Positions 15,077-23,166 of a DNA stretch of 41,132 bases are shown here, piece by piece. Origin of the DNA: an uncultured Eubacteriales bacterium (GTDB taxonomy: Bacteria; Bacillota; Clostridia; Oscillospirales; Oscillospiraceae); contig UREY01000021.1 of NCBI GenBank assembly GCA_900546915.1, positions 1 to 41,132 on the forward strand. The letters are read 5' to 3'. Made by a program: the position numbers and the translations under genes. Below the pieces are notes generated by a model. It worked only from the letters and a program-made list of their open reading frames with translations, was not told where the DNA came from and did not search any database. Numbering within the stretch: position 1 is the stretch's first letter; each line of letters begins with the position of its first letter.

Positions 15077-16066
15077 ATGGCATTACTTGAAACAAAAAAT
15101 TTGCACACCTATTTTAAAACCCGTCGCGGCACGGTGAAAGCGGTCAACGGCGTGTCCTATTCCATTGAGCCCGGTAAGACCCTGGGTGTGGTGGGGGAAT
15201 CCGGTTCCGGAAAGTCCGTCTCCGCCATGAGCATCCTGCGGCTGCTGGACGGCAATGGCTATATCGATTCCGGCGAGATTTTCTTTGACGGCAAGGACCT
15301 GACCAAGGTTCCGATGAATGAGATGTATCACATCCGTGGAAATCAGATTTCCGTAATTTTCCAGGAGCCCATGACCGCTTTGAACCCGGTGTTTTCTGTG
15401 GAGCGGCAGCTTTCCGAGCCGTTTCTCATTCACCGGGGCATGAGTAAGAAGGAGGCGGCTGAGGCTGCCGTCCAGATGCTGGCCGACGTGAAAATCCCCA
15501 ACCCGGAGGTTGTGGTGAAGCAGTATCCCCACCAGCTTTCCGGCGGTATGCGCCAGCGCGTCATGATTGCCATGGCGTTGGCCTGCGAGCCGAAGCTGTT
15601 GATTGCGGATGAGCCGACCACGGCGTTGGACGTAACCATCCAGGCCCAGATTCTGCATCTGATGAACAACCTGAAGGAAGAGCATGGGACGGCAATTATG
15701 TTCATCACCCATGACTTGGGCGTCATCAATCAGATGGCTGACGATGTGGCGGTGATGTATTGCGGCCAGGTGGTGGAGCATGTGCCTGCCCGGGTGCTGT
15801 TCTCCAGAAAGGCAAAGTATTCTCATCCGTACACGGAAGGCCTTTTGGCTTCGGTTCCCCGCCTGGATACGAAGTCCAGCCGGTTGGACGCCATCCCCGG
15901 TGCAGTTCCCCATCCGCTGGATTTGCCGAAGGGCTGCAAGTTTGCACCGCGGTGTAAGTATTGCACCAAACGGTGCATGGAGGAAGAGCCGGACCTGATG
16001 AAGGTCGGGGAAAATCAGGAAATTCGGTGCTTCTATCCGGAGAAGGAGGCGCGCCATGCAAAATAA
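15077..16066 (+). CDS. ABC transporter ATP-binding protein, DppD/OppD type
   Basis: The 329-residue ATPase powers peptide uptake together with the next gene product. It shows Walker A GESGSGKS (40-47), Q-loop IFQEPMTALNP, signature LSGGMRQRV, Walker B LLIADEPTTALD and the switch His in ITHDLG. The C-terminal oligopeptide-transporter domain has a four-cysteine set (CKFAPRCKYCTKRC, then a later CFYP), which in DppD-type proteins binds an Fe-S cluster. The start at 15077 is preferred over an ATG 15 codons upstream because AAGGAGG lies 9 bases before it. It follows the permease by 13 bases and overlaps the next ATPase gene by 11 bases. Length is normal, without the insertion seen in its partner. 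Confidence 0.93.
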   Translation: MALLETKNLHTYFKTRRGTVKAVNGVSYSIEPGKTLGVVGESGSGKSVSAMSILRLLDGNGYIDSGEIFFDGKDLTKVPMNEMYHIRGNQISVIFQEPMTALNPVFSVERQLSEPFLIHRGMSKKEAAEAAVQMLADVKIPNPEVVVKQYPHQLSGGMRQRVMIAMALACEPKLLIADEPTTALDVTIQAQILHLMNNLKEEHGTAIMFITHDLGVINQMADDVAVMYCGQVVEHVPARVLFSRKAKYSHPYTEGLLASVPRLDTKSSRLDAIPGAVPHPLDLPKGCKFAPRCKYCTKRCMEEEPDLMKVGENQEIRCFYPEKEARHAK

Positions 16067-17612
16067 AGAAGGACGCAAGGTTTTGCTGCAGATTTCCAAT
16101 CTGAAGCAGTATTTCCCGGTGGGAAAGAAAGGCCTGTTTGTCAAAGCCAACGATGGCATCTCCATTGACATTTATGAAGGCGAGACCTTCGGCTTGGTGG
16201 GAGAGTCCGGCTGCGGAAAGTCGACTCTGGGCCGTTCCGTCCTGCAGCTGTACAAGCAGACCGACGGCCGCACCATGTATTTTGGCCGTACCATTGATGA
16301 AATCGCTCCCCAGTACGCCTATCGGACGTTCCGGAATCTGGAGGCCCGCAAGGAGCATATGTTTGCCACCCGGAAGAAATACGAGGAATTCCAGGCGGAA
16401 TATGACAAGCTTCCGGAAAAAGAGCAATACCTGAAGCATGCGGAGCTGACGAAGCTCCGCAAGGAAGCCAACGATGCCATGTTGGATGTGGCGACCCTGG
16501 TGGGCGGCTTAATTGTTGCAAAGGACATGAAGCCCGTAGCGGAAATCTACATGGAAGAGTTTAAAATCTCCAAGGAGCTGCGGGATGCTGAGGACCGGCG
16601 GACGGAGATTCAGCTGGATTTGGATGACGCCTCTTTCGCGCTACAAAAGGCAAAAGAGGCGGGGAAATCCACCTCTTCGGCGGAATCGGCTTTGAGCAAG
16701 GCAAATGAGAAGATGGCCCAGTGTCAAAAGCAGATTCAGGAGATCCAGAGCCGCATTCAAGAGGTCCATGGGCGGATTCAGAAGCTTCGCCAGGCTCATC
16801 AATCGGACCCCGACTATGAGACCTATGAGGCGTACCACAGCAACGGCATCGACCTGGCCCGCCTGACCTATTCGGAGATGCGCCGCTTGCGGAGCGATTT
16901 GCAGCTGATTTTCCAGGACCCCTATTCTTCCCTGAACCCCAAGATGACGGTGGGACAGATCATCGGCGAGGGGATGCTGGCGCACAAGTTTTTCCGCCGG
17001 AATGATGACCGGATGAAGGAAGAGATCATTCGGGTGATGGATGAATGCGGCTTGGCGCCCTACTTCCTCCATCGTTATCCGCACCAATTCTCCGGCGGAC
17101 AGCGGCAGCGGATCGGCATTGCCCGTTCCTTGGCACTGCGGCCGAAGTTTGTGGTCTGCGACGAGGCGGTTTCCGCCCTGGACGTTTCCATTCAGGCGCA
17201 GATTATCAACCTCCTCCAGGAGCTGAAGGAAAAACAGCACCTGACTTATATGTTCATCACCCATGACCTCTCCGTTGTAAAATACATTTCGGACCGCATC
17301 GGCGTGATGTATTTGGGCAACATGGTGGAAATGGCCCCTTCGGACGATATTTTTGCCCATCCCCTGCACCCCTACACAGAAGCGCTTTTGAATTCCATCC
17401 CCACGACAGACGAGGAGGCTGCGAGAAAGCCGGAAGTGCTGGAGGGAGATATTCCCAGCCCGGTCAATCCGCCCAAGGGCTGTAAGTTCCACACCCGCTG
17501 CAAATACTGCACAGAGGTCTGTACTCATGTGGTACCCGAAATGCGGGAGATTCGCCCCAACCACTTTGTGGCGTGCCATCATATCCTGGAGAAAGGCTCC
17601 GGGGAAGGCTGA
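16056..17612 (+). CDS. ABC transporter ATP-binding protein, DppF/OppF type, with a large coiled-coil insertion
   Basis: The second ATPase of the transporter has 518 residues against about 320 normally. Walker A is GESGCGKST (49-57). The Q-loop IFQDPYSSLNP has its Gln at 287. The signature is FSGGQRQR (345-352), Walker B is FVVCDEAVSALD (365-376), and a switch His lies in ITHDLS. The C-terminal domain has the cysteine set CKFHTRCKYCTEVC plus a later Cys. Between Walker A and the Q-loop, residues about 81-266 are extra: mostly charged helices rich in Lys, Glu, Gln and Ala with coiled-coil character (about 94-140 and 165-248), interrupted by a hydrophobic stretch (MLDVATLVGGLIV, 142-154). The usual sequence on both sides is continuous, so this is an insertion in a working ATPase. 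AAGGAGG precedes the start. Confidence 0.93.
   Translation: MQNKEGRKVLLQISNLKQYFPVGKKGLFVKANDGISIDIYEGETFGLVGESGCGKSTLGRSVLQLYKQTDGRTMYFGRTIDEIAPQYAYRTFRNLEARKEHMFATRKKYEEFQAEYDKLPEKEQYLKHAELTKLRKEANDAMLDVATLVGGLIVAKDMKPVAEIYMEEFKISKELRDAEDRRTEIQLDLDDASFALQKAKEAGKSTSSAESALSKANEKMAQCQKQIQEIQSRIQEVHGRIQKLRQAHQSDPDYETYEAYHSNGIDLARLTYSEMRRLRSDLQLIFQDPYSSLNPKMTVGQIIGEGMLAHKFFRRNDDRMKEEIIRVMDECGLAPYFLHRYPHQFSGGQRQRIGIARSLALRPKFVVCDEAVSALDVSIQAQIINLLQELKEKQHLTYMFITHDLSVVKYISDRIGVMYLGNMVEMAPSDDIFAHPLHPYTEALLNSIPTTDEEAARKPEVLEGDIPSPVNPPKGCKFHTRCKYCTEVCTHVVPEMREIRPNHFVACHHILEKGSGEG
16296..16853 (+). other. Coding insertion in the second ATPase gene
   Basis: This segment encodes the roughly 185-residue helical insert. 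It is in frame and bounded by family-typical sequence (TMYFGRT before, LARLTYSEMRRLRSDLQLIF after). Base composition resembles the host gene, so it is not an obvious recent import. Confidence 0.8.
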
Positions 17613-17614
17613 GC

Positions 17615-17917
17615 ATGCTGCTGCAGCGTAAAATTGACCGGGCCATGAAATGGTCCCGGGATCGCGGACTGCGGGCGGAAGGGGTGGACCCGGAAAAAGA
17701 GGAGATTCAAGCGGAACTTCGCAAACACAGCGCCAAGAAGGAAGAAATTCCCTCCATGGAGGAGCTGATTGCCCAGGAAAAACAAAAGGAATTGGAAAAA
17801 GTGGAAAAGGGCGACGTAAAGGCCATGATCTTGTCGGCTATGATTACCATTTTTCCGGTTTGCCTCGGCGTCATCCTGCTGATCTGCTTGGTTGCCTACT
17901 TCTTTATGGTCCGATAG
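17615..17917 (+). CDS. Small single-pass membrane protein, last gene of the transporter operon
   Basis: A 100-residue protein I do not recognise. The N-terminal 65 residues are charged and helical (MLLQRKIDRAMKWSRDRG, then a Lys/Glu-rich stretch with SMEELIAQEKQKELEK). A single hydrophobic segment follows at about 70-98, leaving a two- or three-residue tail. The Lys- and Arg-rich N-terminus should stay in the cytoplasm. It starts two bases after the ATPase stop codon, with GGGGAAGG upstream, and is followed at once by the operon terminator, so it is co-transcribed with the transporter. A role as accessory subunit, perhaps meeting the coiled-coil insert of the ATPase, is speculation from position and composition. 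Confidence 0.8.
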   Translation: MLLQRKIDRAMKWSRDRGLRAEGVDPEKEEIQAELRKHSAKKEEIPSMEELIAQEKQKELEKVEKGDVKAMILSAMITIFPVCLGVILLICLVAYFFMVR

Positions 17918-17936
17918 CGCGATGCAAATCAACAAT

Positions 17937-17985
17937 GCCCCCATAGGGATCGGGAGGATAAGACCCGATTCCTATGGGGGCTTTT
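17937..17985 (+). terminator. Terminator of the ABC transporter operon
   Basis: GCCCCCATAGG (17937-17947) pairs with CCTATGGGGGC (17971-17981), extended inside by GATCGGG/CCCGATT, and is followed by TTTT. It separates the operon from the convergent nadE and may stop transcription from both sides, although the minus-strand T tract is poor. Confidence 0.85.
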
Positions 17986-18000
17986 GCACATGAAAATCGT

Positions 18001-19929
18001 TTACGGTGTGGGCTCTAAGGCATCTACCTCCTTGAGCCACAGGGCTGCCGAAGCATCGGACGCCATACGCCAATCTCCCCGGGGGGATAGGGCGACAGAG
18101 CCGACCTTGGGCCCATCCGGCAGACAGCTGCGCTTAAACTGCTGCTGAAAGAAGCGCCGGTAAAAGTTTCGAAGCCATTTTAATATGGTTTCGTTTGTAT
18201 ATTTTCCGCGAAATGCCAGCTTCGCCAGGCGATAGACTTTCCCAGGCGCACAGCTGCACCGGACAATTTGATACAGGAAAAAATCATGGAGCTCATAGGG
18301 ACCGACCAGGTCCTCGGTCCTTTGAGAAATCTCCTCTCCGGTGGGCGGGAGCAGCTCCGGAGAAACCGGAGTGTCCAAAATGTCTTTCAGAATTTCCGAT
18401 AATGTCCCGTCTGCCCGGCAGGCCACATAATGCACCATGTGACGCACCAGCGTTTTGGGCACACTGGCGTTGACGGCGTACATACTCATGTGGTCGCCAT
18501 TGTACGTAGCCCAACCCAAAGCCAGCTCACTCAAGTCACCGGTACCGACGACCAGACCGTCCAAACGGTTGGCCAGGTCCATGAGAACCTGGGTCCGCTC
18601 CCGGGCCTGACTGTTTTCATAGGTGACGGAGCGATCAGCGGGCGGCAGCCCAATGTCTTGAAAATGCTGTGCCACGGCCTGGCCGATGGGGATTTCCTGA
18701 AAGGAAACGTGTAACGCCAGGGCCATTTTTTCCGCATTGGAGCGCGTCCGGGCGGTGGTACCGTAGCAGGGCATCGTGACGGCGATCAGGCGCTTTCGAT
18801 CCCAGCCCAAAATATCGGCAGCCCGGACCATAACCAACAGAGCCAGCGTGGAGTCCAACCCTCCGGACAGGCCCACCAGCGCGGTTTTGACTTGGGCGTG
18901 GCGGAGCCGCCGGGCAAGGCCTGCCGCCTGAATGGAGAGGATCTCTTCACAGCGGCTTTCCCGGCCGGTGGAATCGGCAGGCACGAAAGGATGTGGGTCA
19001 ATCGTTCGGGTCAACAGGGTTTCTTCCGCCGGAAAATCCAGAGGTATTTCCAGAAAATGCTCCGGTCGAACCGTCGTGAAGGTGGTTTGACGGGAGCGCT
19101 CCACGGACAGATGCCGCACATCCATTTCCGAAACCAGAAAATCGGGATCCATGGTGTGGGATTCCGCCAAAATTGTGCCGTTTTCCGCAATGAGATTGTG
19201 GCCGGAGAAGACCAAATCCTGGGTGGACTCCTGGCTACAGGCGCAGGCGTACACATATCCGCAGATCAGCCGGGCGGATTGCCCGGACACCAGGTCGCGG
19301 CGATAGGCTCCTTTGCCGATGGCGGCTGGAGAGGCGGATAGATTGACGATGACGGTTGCGCCGGCCAGAGCCAAATCCTGTGACGGCTGCCGGGGGGCCC
19401 AGAGGTCCTCACAGACTTCACAACCAACGGCCAGCTCAGGAAGCTGTGGACAAGTGAACAAAATGTCCGTTCCGAAGTAAACCTGTTTCCCGTTGCTCCA
19501 GTCCCCGCTGACCCAGAATGAGCTTGCGGGAGCCGGTGTAAAGTGCCGGGCTTCATAAAATTCTCCATAATTGGGAATGTGGGTTTTGGGAATCAGGGCC
19601 AGGACTGTCCCATGGTATAAAGCGGCCGCGCAGTTGTACAGCTGCCCGTTCCAGGCGAAAGGCAGGCCGACAAAGGCGAGGACCTGCGTATCTTTTGTGG
19701 CCTGAGCGACTTGCTTCAGGGCCGAGAGCGCCTCCCGGCGCAGCGCCTCTTGACTGAACAGATCCTGACAGGTGTAACCGGTTAAGCACAATTCCGGAAA
19801 CACCAGGATCCGCACTGCTTGGTCCGCCGCCTTATGGATGGCTTGGATACATGGTTGGGCATTATAGGCACAGTCTGCCACCCGCAGGGGGAGGGATGCG
19901 GCAGCTACTTTTACAAATCCGTCTTTCAT
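18001..19929 (-). CDS. nadE: Glutamine-dependent NAD+ synthetase NadE
   Basis: NadE converts nicotinic acid adenine dinucleotide to NAD+ using ATP and ammonia from glutamine. The 642-residue protein is the two-domain form. The N-terminal nitrilase-like glutaminase has triad Glu46 (FPELCLTGYTCQDL), Lys115 (IPKTHIPNYGEFYE) and Cys173 (GCEVCEDLW). The C-terminal ATP pyrophosphatase domain has the P-loop SGGLDS (355-360) and the GTGDLSELALGW segment. All catalytic residues are present. The start at 19929 is chosen over an ATG 13 codons upstream because GAGGAGAA precedes it and the upstream residues overlap yfbR. It is the last gene of the rlmI-gph-yfbR-nadE operon, 35 bases after yfbR. Confidence 0.95.
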   Translation of the reverse strand: MKDGFVKVAAASLPLRVADCAYNAQPCIQAIHKAADQAVRILVFPELCLTGYTCQDLFSQEALRREALSALKQVAQATKDTQVLAFVGLPFAWNGQLYNCAAALYHGTVLALIPKTHIPNYGEFYEARHFTPAPASSFWVSGDWSNGKQVYFGTDILFTCPQLPELAVGCEVCEDLWAPRQPSQDLALAGATVIVNLSASPAAIGKGAYRRDLVSGQSARLICGYVYACACSQESTQDLVFSGHNLIAENGTILAESHTMDPDFLVSEMDVRHLSVERSRQTTFTTVRPEHFLEIPLDFPAEETLLTRTIDPHPFVPADSTGRESRCEEILSIQAAGLARRLRHAQVKTALVGLSGGLDSTLALLVMVRAADILGWDRKRLIAVTMPCYGTTARTRSNAEKMALALHVSFQEIPIGQAVAQHFQDIGLPPADRSVTYENSQARERTQVLMDLANRLDGLVVGTGDLSELALGWATYNGDHMSMYAVNASVPKTLVRHMVHYVACRADGTLSEILKDILDTPVSPELLPPTGEEISQRTEDLVGPYELHDFFLYQIVRCSCAPGKVYRLAKLAFRGKYTNETILKWLRNFYRRFFQQQFKRSCLPDGPKVGSVALSPRGDWRMASDASAALWLKEVDALEPTP

Positions 19930-19964
19930 ATTCTTCTCCTCACAATCTGACCGGCAGTTCCATT

Positions 19965-20543
19965 TCACTCCAGCTGATCCAAGTTTAAACTAAATGCGGG
20001 GAGGAACTCCTGAAGGAAATAGTCCAGCTCTGGCCGGTTCATGGCCTGCATGGCTTGCATGGTTTGTCTGGCGGCGGATTCAAATTCCAGGTTTCCCGCT
20101 TTTAATTCTTCCACGCATTTGATGTAAGCAGATAACTTGTCCGCAGCCTGGATGATGGGGCGTATTTCCGGGTCGTCCTCCAAAATGAGGTGCTCATAAT
20201 GAGGCCGTAAAACCTCCGGCAGCATGGACAAAAGCTTTTTTCCGCTGACCCGCTCCACTTGTTTGTAGGCTTTCTGAATCTCCGGATTTGCATATTTCAC
20301 CGGAGTGGGGAGATCCCCGGTCAGGATCTCCGAGGCATCGTGGTAAAGTCCCGCTGCAGCGCACTGCTCCGGCTCCGGCCCCGGCAGCTGTAGGATATCC
20401 CGGCGGATGAGGGCCAGACCGTGGGCCAATACAGCGGCCATGTGGCTGTGTTCCTGTACATTTTCAGGAAAACTGTTGCGCATCAGCCCCCATCTGGCAA
20501 TATACCGCATGCGGGAGATCAGGGCGTAAAACTCATTTGCCAT
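19965..20543 (-). CDS. yfbR: HD-domain 5'-deoxynucleotidase YfbR-like
   Basis: A 192-residue HD-domain phosphohydrolase. YfbR removes the 5'-phosphate from deoxyribonucleoside monophosphates in nucleotide salvage. The metal ligands are visible: His32 or His34 (ENVQEHSHM), the HD pair His68-Asp69 (LYHDASE), and a later Asp in QAADKLSAY. The N-terminus MANEFYALISRMRYIARWGLM is typical of the family. The start at 20543 lies within the end of gph (11-base overlap), implying coupled translation; a long upstream frame extension is only a shadow of gph. It precedes nadE by 35 bases. The exact nucleotide specificity is assumed from the family. Confidence 0.88.
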   Translation of the reverse strand: MANEFYALISRMRYIARWGLMRNSFPENVQEHSHMAAVLAHGLALIRRDILQLPGPEPEQCAAAGLYHDASEILTGDLPTPVKYANPEIQKAYKQVERVSGKKLLSMLPEVLRPHYEHLILEDDPEIRPIIQAADKLSAYIKCVEELKAGNLEFESAARQTMQAMQAMNRPELDYFLQEFLPAFSLNLDQLE

Positions 20544-21186
20544 GGGCGAGCTCCTCCAGGACGGCGGGAATTTCCCAAGGGGTCCGGCACAGGTAAGTGG
20601 CGCCGGCGGACAACAGCTCCGCCTCGTCCCGGTATCCCCAGCAGGCGGATATACACGGAATCCCGGCGGCCCGGGCGGTGGCGATGTCCACCTCGGAGTC
20701 GCCGATGTAGACAGCCTGTTCTTTTGGGGTCCCCAGCTGCTCCAAAGCCCGGATGACCATATCGGGAGCCGGTTTTCGCGCCACGCCCGGCGCCTCCCCC
20801 AAGGCCAGGTCAAAGTCTGGGAAATAGGCCCGCCACAGAGACTTCGTGGCGTCGTCCGGCTTGTTGGAGACAATGGCCAGCCGCCACCTGTTGGCCTTCA
20901 ATTGAGAAGCGGTTTCCAGAATGCCGTCATACGGGCGGGTGGTTTCGTTGCAGTGTTGGGGATAATATGCCCGATAAAAAGCCATGATCTCTTCGAAATT
21001 TTCCGGTTCGCCGCCGGCGGACCGGCGCATTTGCTGTGCCGCGCCGTTTCCCACGAAGGACCGCACTTCCTCCAGGCTCCGCTCCGGTAAATGAAAGGCC
21101 CGCAAGGTGGCATTGGTTGCATTGGCGATATCTTGTAAGGTATATAGGAGCGTTCCGTCCAAATCCCATAAAATTGCTTGCTTCAT
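20533..21186 (-). CDS. gph: HAD-family phosphatase, phosphoglycolate phosphatase-like
   Basis: The 217-residue HAD hydrolase has motif I WDLDGTLL with the nucleophilic Asp, motif II in IVSNKP, a motif III Lys in RKPAPD and motif IV YIGDSEVDIATARAAG. The helical cap between motifs I and II is of the type seen in Gph, PpaX and beta-phosphoglucomutase proteins. It probably removes phosphate from phosphoglycolate or a similar small metabolite; the substrate cannot be fixed by sequence. The ATG at 21186 has GGAGG 7 bases upstream and is preferred to an ATG nine codons earlier. It lies 23 bases after rlmI and overlaps yfbR. Confidence 0.85.
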   Translation of the reverse strand: MKQAILWDLDGTLLYTLQDIANATNATLRAFHLPERSLEEVRSFVGNGAAQQMRRSAGGEPENFEEIMAFYRAYYPQHCNETTRPYDGILETASQLKANRWRLAIVSNKPDDATKSLWRAYFPDFDLALGEAPGVARKPAPDMVIRALEQLGTPKEQAVYIGDSEVDIATARAAGIPCISACWGYRDEAELLSAGATYLCRTPWEIPAVLEELAHGK

Positions 21187-21209
21187 TCCTTGACCTCCAT
21201 CCGTCACCA

Positions 21210-22388
21210 TCACATAATCTGTAAAATGTATCCCTTCAGATACCAGGCGTTTTCCGATGCCAAGTCTGCCGGGTGGTCCCGGCTCTGCATCATGGTTTCC
21301 AGCAGGCGAACGGGACGTTCCGCATCTGCGGCTGCCTCCTGCAGCATTTGCAAAAAAAGCGGAGGCGTCATAAATTGACTACAGGACCAGGTGGCCAGGT
21401 ATCCTCCGGGCCGGACCAGGCGCATACATCGTAAATTCAGCTCCTTATAGCCGCGATAAGCCCTTGCCAAGGCGCTTTTACTTTTGGCAAAGGCGGGAGG
21501 ATCGCAAAGGACCAGATCGTATTGCCGCCCGGACAGACTGTAATTCCGCACCAGGTCAAAAGCATTTGCGCAAAGGGGGGTAATTTTTTGCGCTACGCCG
21601 TTGTTCTCGGCGTTTCGAGTCAGCATATCCAGGGCGTCTTGGGAGACATCTACAGACTCCACGGATTTGGCGCCATATAGTGCGGCGTGAATGGAGAAGC
21701 CGCCCGTATGGCAGCACAGGTCCAGAACCCGCGCATCGGCGCAATAGGGCCGGATGCGGCCGCGATTTTCCTGCTGGTCCAGAAAATGCCCGGTTTTTTG
21801 GCCGTGGTGTAGATCTGCCAGCATTTGGGCGTCGTGCTCCCGGAAGGAAACAAGCTCCGGAACCCTGCCGTACAGGCATCCTGTGCTTGGAGGGAGGCCT
21901 TCTTTTTCCCGAACGGATAGATCATTTCGTTCATAAATTCCCAAAGGCGAGAACAGTTCGGCCAGGCACTCTACGAGGACAGGCTTCCAGGCTTCCATGC
22001 CGAGGCTTACAATCTGTAACGAAAGATAATCTCCAAATTTATCTACAGTGAGCCCCGGCAAACCGTCGGACTCTCCAAAAACCACCCGGCAGGTCTGAGA
22101 AAAACCCAGGGCCTTCCGGTAGGTCCAGGCCCGGGCCAGGCGGCGGGCAAAAAAATCCGAATCGATGACCTCGTTTGGATCCTGCGTCAGAATGCGCACC
22201 AAAATCTTAGAGCGACTGTTTAAAAAACCCCGGGCGACAAAGTTGCCCTTCCCGTCGACAACGTCCACCACTTCCCCATCGGTGCAGCCTTCGTCGATCC
22301 AGGCGGCCTCGTTGTCATAAACCCGTCGTTTTCCCCGGCGTAGATCCCGCTCCTCTCCCCGGCGCAGGCAAACCTGTCTCAGCTCCAT
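21210..22388 (-). CDS. rlmI: 23S rRNA (cytosine-C5) methyltransferase RlmI-like
   Basis: The 392-residue protein has an N-terminal PUA domain (about 1-75, with DGKGNFVARGFLNSRSKILVR), a middle domain with VFGESDGLPGLTVDKFGDYL, and a C-terminal class I SAM methyltransferase domain. Motif I is VLDLCCHTGGFS and motif IV is LCDPPAFAKSK, both characteristic of the RlmI/YccW family that methylates C1962 of 23S rRNA. The length matches the family. AGGAG stands 8 bases before the ATG. It is the first gene of the minus-strand operon with gph, yfbR and nadE, and is divergent from the TetR gene; the 100-base gap has a clear promoter only on the plus strand. Confidence 0.9.
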   Translation of the reverse strand: MELRQVCLRRGEERDLRRGKRRVYDNEAAWIDEGCTDGEVVDVVDGKGNFVARGFLNSRSKILVRILTQDPNEVIDSDFFARRLARAWTYRKALGFSQTCRVVFGESDGLPGLTVDKFGDYLSLQIVSLGMEAWKPVLVECLAELFSPLGIYERNDLSVREKEGLPPSTGCLYGRVPELVSFREHDAQMLADLHHGQKTGHFLDQQENRGRIRPYCADARVLDLCCHTGGFSIHAALYGAKSVESVDVSQDALDMLTRNAENNGVAQKITPLCANAFDLVRNYSLSGRQYDLVLCDPPAFAKSKSALARAYRGYKELNLRCMRLVRPGGYLATWSCSQFMTPPLFLQMLQEAAADAERPVRLLETMMQSRDHPADLASENAWYLKGYILQIM

Positions 22389-22413
22389 TTTGACTCCTCT
22401 CCGCGGGGTGCAG

Positions 22414-22442
22414 TTGACAGGTGCGCCCCAGCATGTTATAAT
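22414..22442 (+). promoter_or_regulatory. Consensus promoter of the TetR gene with overlapping dyad
   Basis: TTGACA (22414-22419) and TATAAT (22437-22442), 17 bases apart, match consensus at all twelve positions. ATAATG-T-CATAAT (22439-22451) overlaps the -10 and is an imperfect palindrome, a plausible autorepressor operator. Such a strong promoter for a regulator suggests it is normally repressed. Confidence 0.8.
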
Positions 22443-22489
22443 GTCATAATATCAGAATAAAACCTTCCCGCCCGGAAGGAGGGGGATCA

Positions 22490-23035
22490 TTGGCAGATTC
22501 CAATGCAACCAAACGTGCCCTTGCCGCAGCCATGAAGCAGCTGATGGCGAAGATGCCCTTTGCCAAAATCAGTGTCGGAGACATTTGCCAAGTGTGCCAA
22601 ATGAACCGCAAAAGCTTTTACTATCATTTTCAGGATAAGTATGACCTGGTGAACTGGATCTTTCAGACCGAATTTCTCATGGCTGTGCAGCGCCGCCCTT
22701 ATGAAAGCACTTGGGCTTTGATTCGGGACCTGTGTGAGTACTTTTATGAGAACCGCGCGTTCTATTGGAACGCGCTGTCCGTCGAGGGGCAGAATTCCTT
22801 CCAGGACTATTTCCGGGAGGTGCTGGATCCGGTGGTCCGGGCTTATGCCGAGGATCTTTTTGACGGAGAAGGGGAGGACACAGCCTTTTTCATCAACTTC
22901 TTTAGCGATGCCTTCATTGCGGCGATGCTGCGGTGGCTCTCCAGCCGGAACTGCATGCCGCCGGACCGGTTTACCCGGCTGCTACGCCGCAGCGTTTTAG
23001 GCGGCGCACAGATTCTGGCGGATAGTACCCCGTAA
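22490..23035 (+). CDS. TetR/AcrR family transcriptional regulator
   Basis: The 181-residue protein has an N-terminal TetR helix-turn-helix (about 6-50): ATKRALAAAMKQLMAKMPFAKISVGDICQVCQMNRKSFYYHF, with the diagnostic FYYHF and KYDLV turn. The C-terminal domain (WALIRDLCEYFYENRAFYWNAL ... FFINFFSDAFIAAMLRWLS) is like that of DhaS-type regulators (TetR_C_8). The ligand and targets are unknown. The start is TTG at 22490, 7 bases after AAGGAGG. No drug pump or enzyme lies downstream in the same direction; the neighbours are divergent rlmI and convergent tcdA, so targets must be itself, rlmI or genes elsewhere. Confidence 0.9.
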   Translation: MADSNATKRALAAAMKQLMAKMPFAKISVGDICQVCQMNRKSFYYHFQDKYDLVNWIFQTEFLMAVQRRPYESTWALIRDLCEYFYENRAFYWNALSVEGQNSFQDYFREVLDPVVRAYAEDLFDGEGEDTAFFINFFSDAFIAAMLRWLSSRNCMPPDRFTRLLRRSVLGGAQILADSTP

Positions 23036-23074
23036 ATCCCTTCCTATGATACCCTGTTTTCCACGAAATTGCAA

Positions 23075-23111
23075 CGCCCCGGACCGGCTTTTTCCGAACC
23101 GGTTCGGGGCG
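23075..23111. terminator. Hairpin between convergent TetR and tcdA genes
   Basis: CGCCCCGGACCGG (23075-23087) pairs with CCGGTTCGGGGCG (23099-23111) with one G-U-type position and an 11-base loop containing T5. No T tract follows on either strand, so terminator activity is inferred mainly from position. Confidence 0.5.
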
Positions 23112-23166
23112 AAATGCGTTGGAAAGTCCTGTTTGACCCCACGTGGCAGAGGGCGTTTCCATGCTT

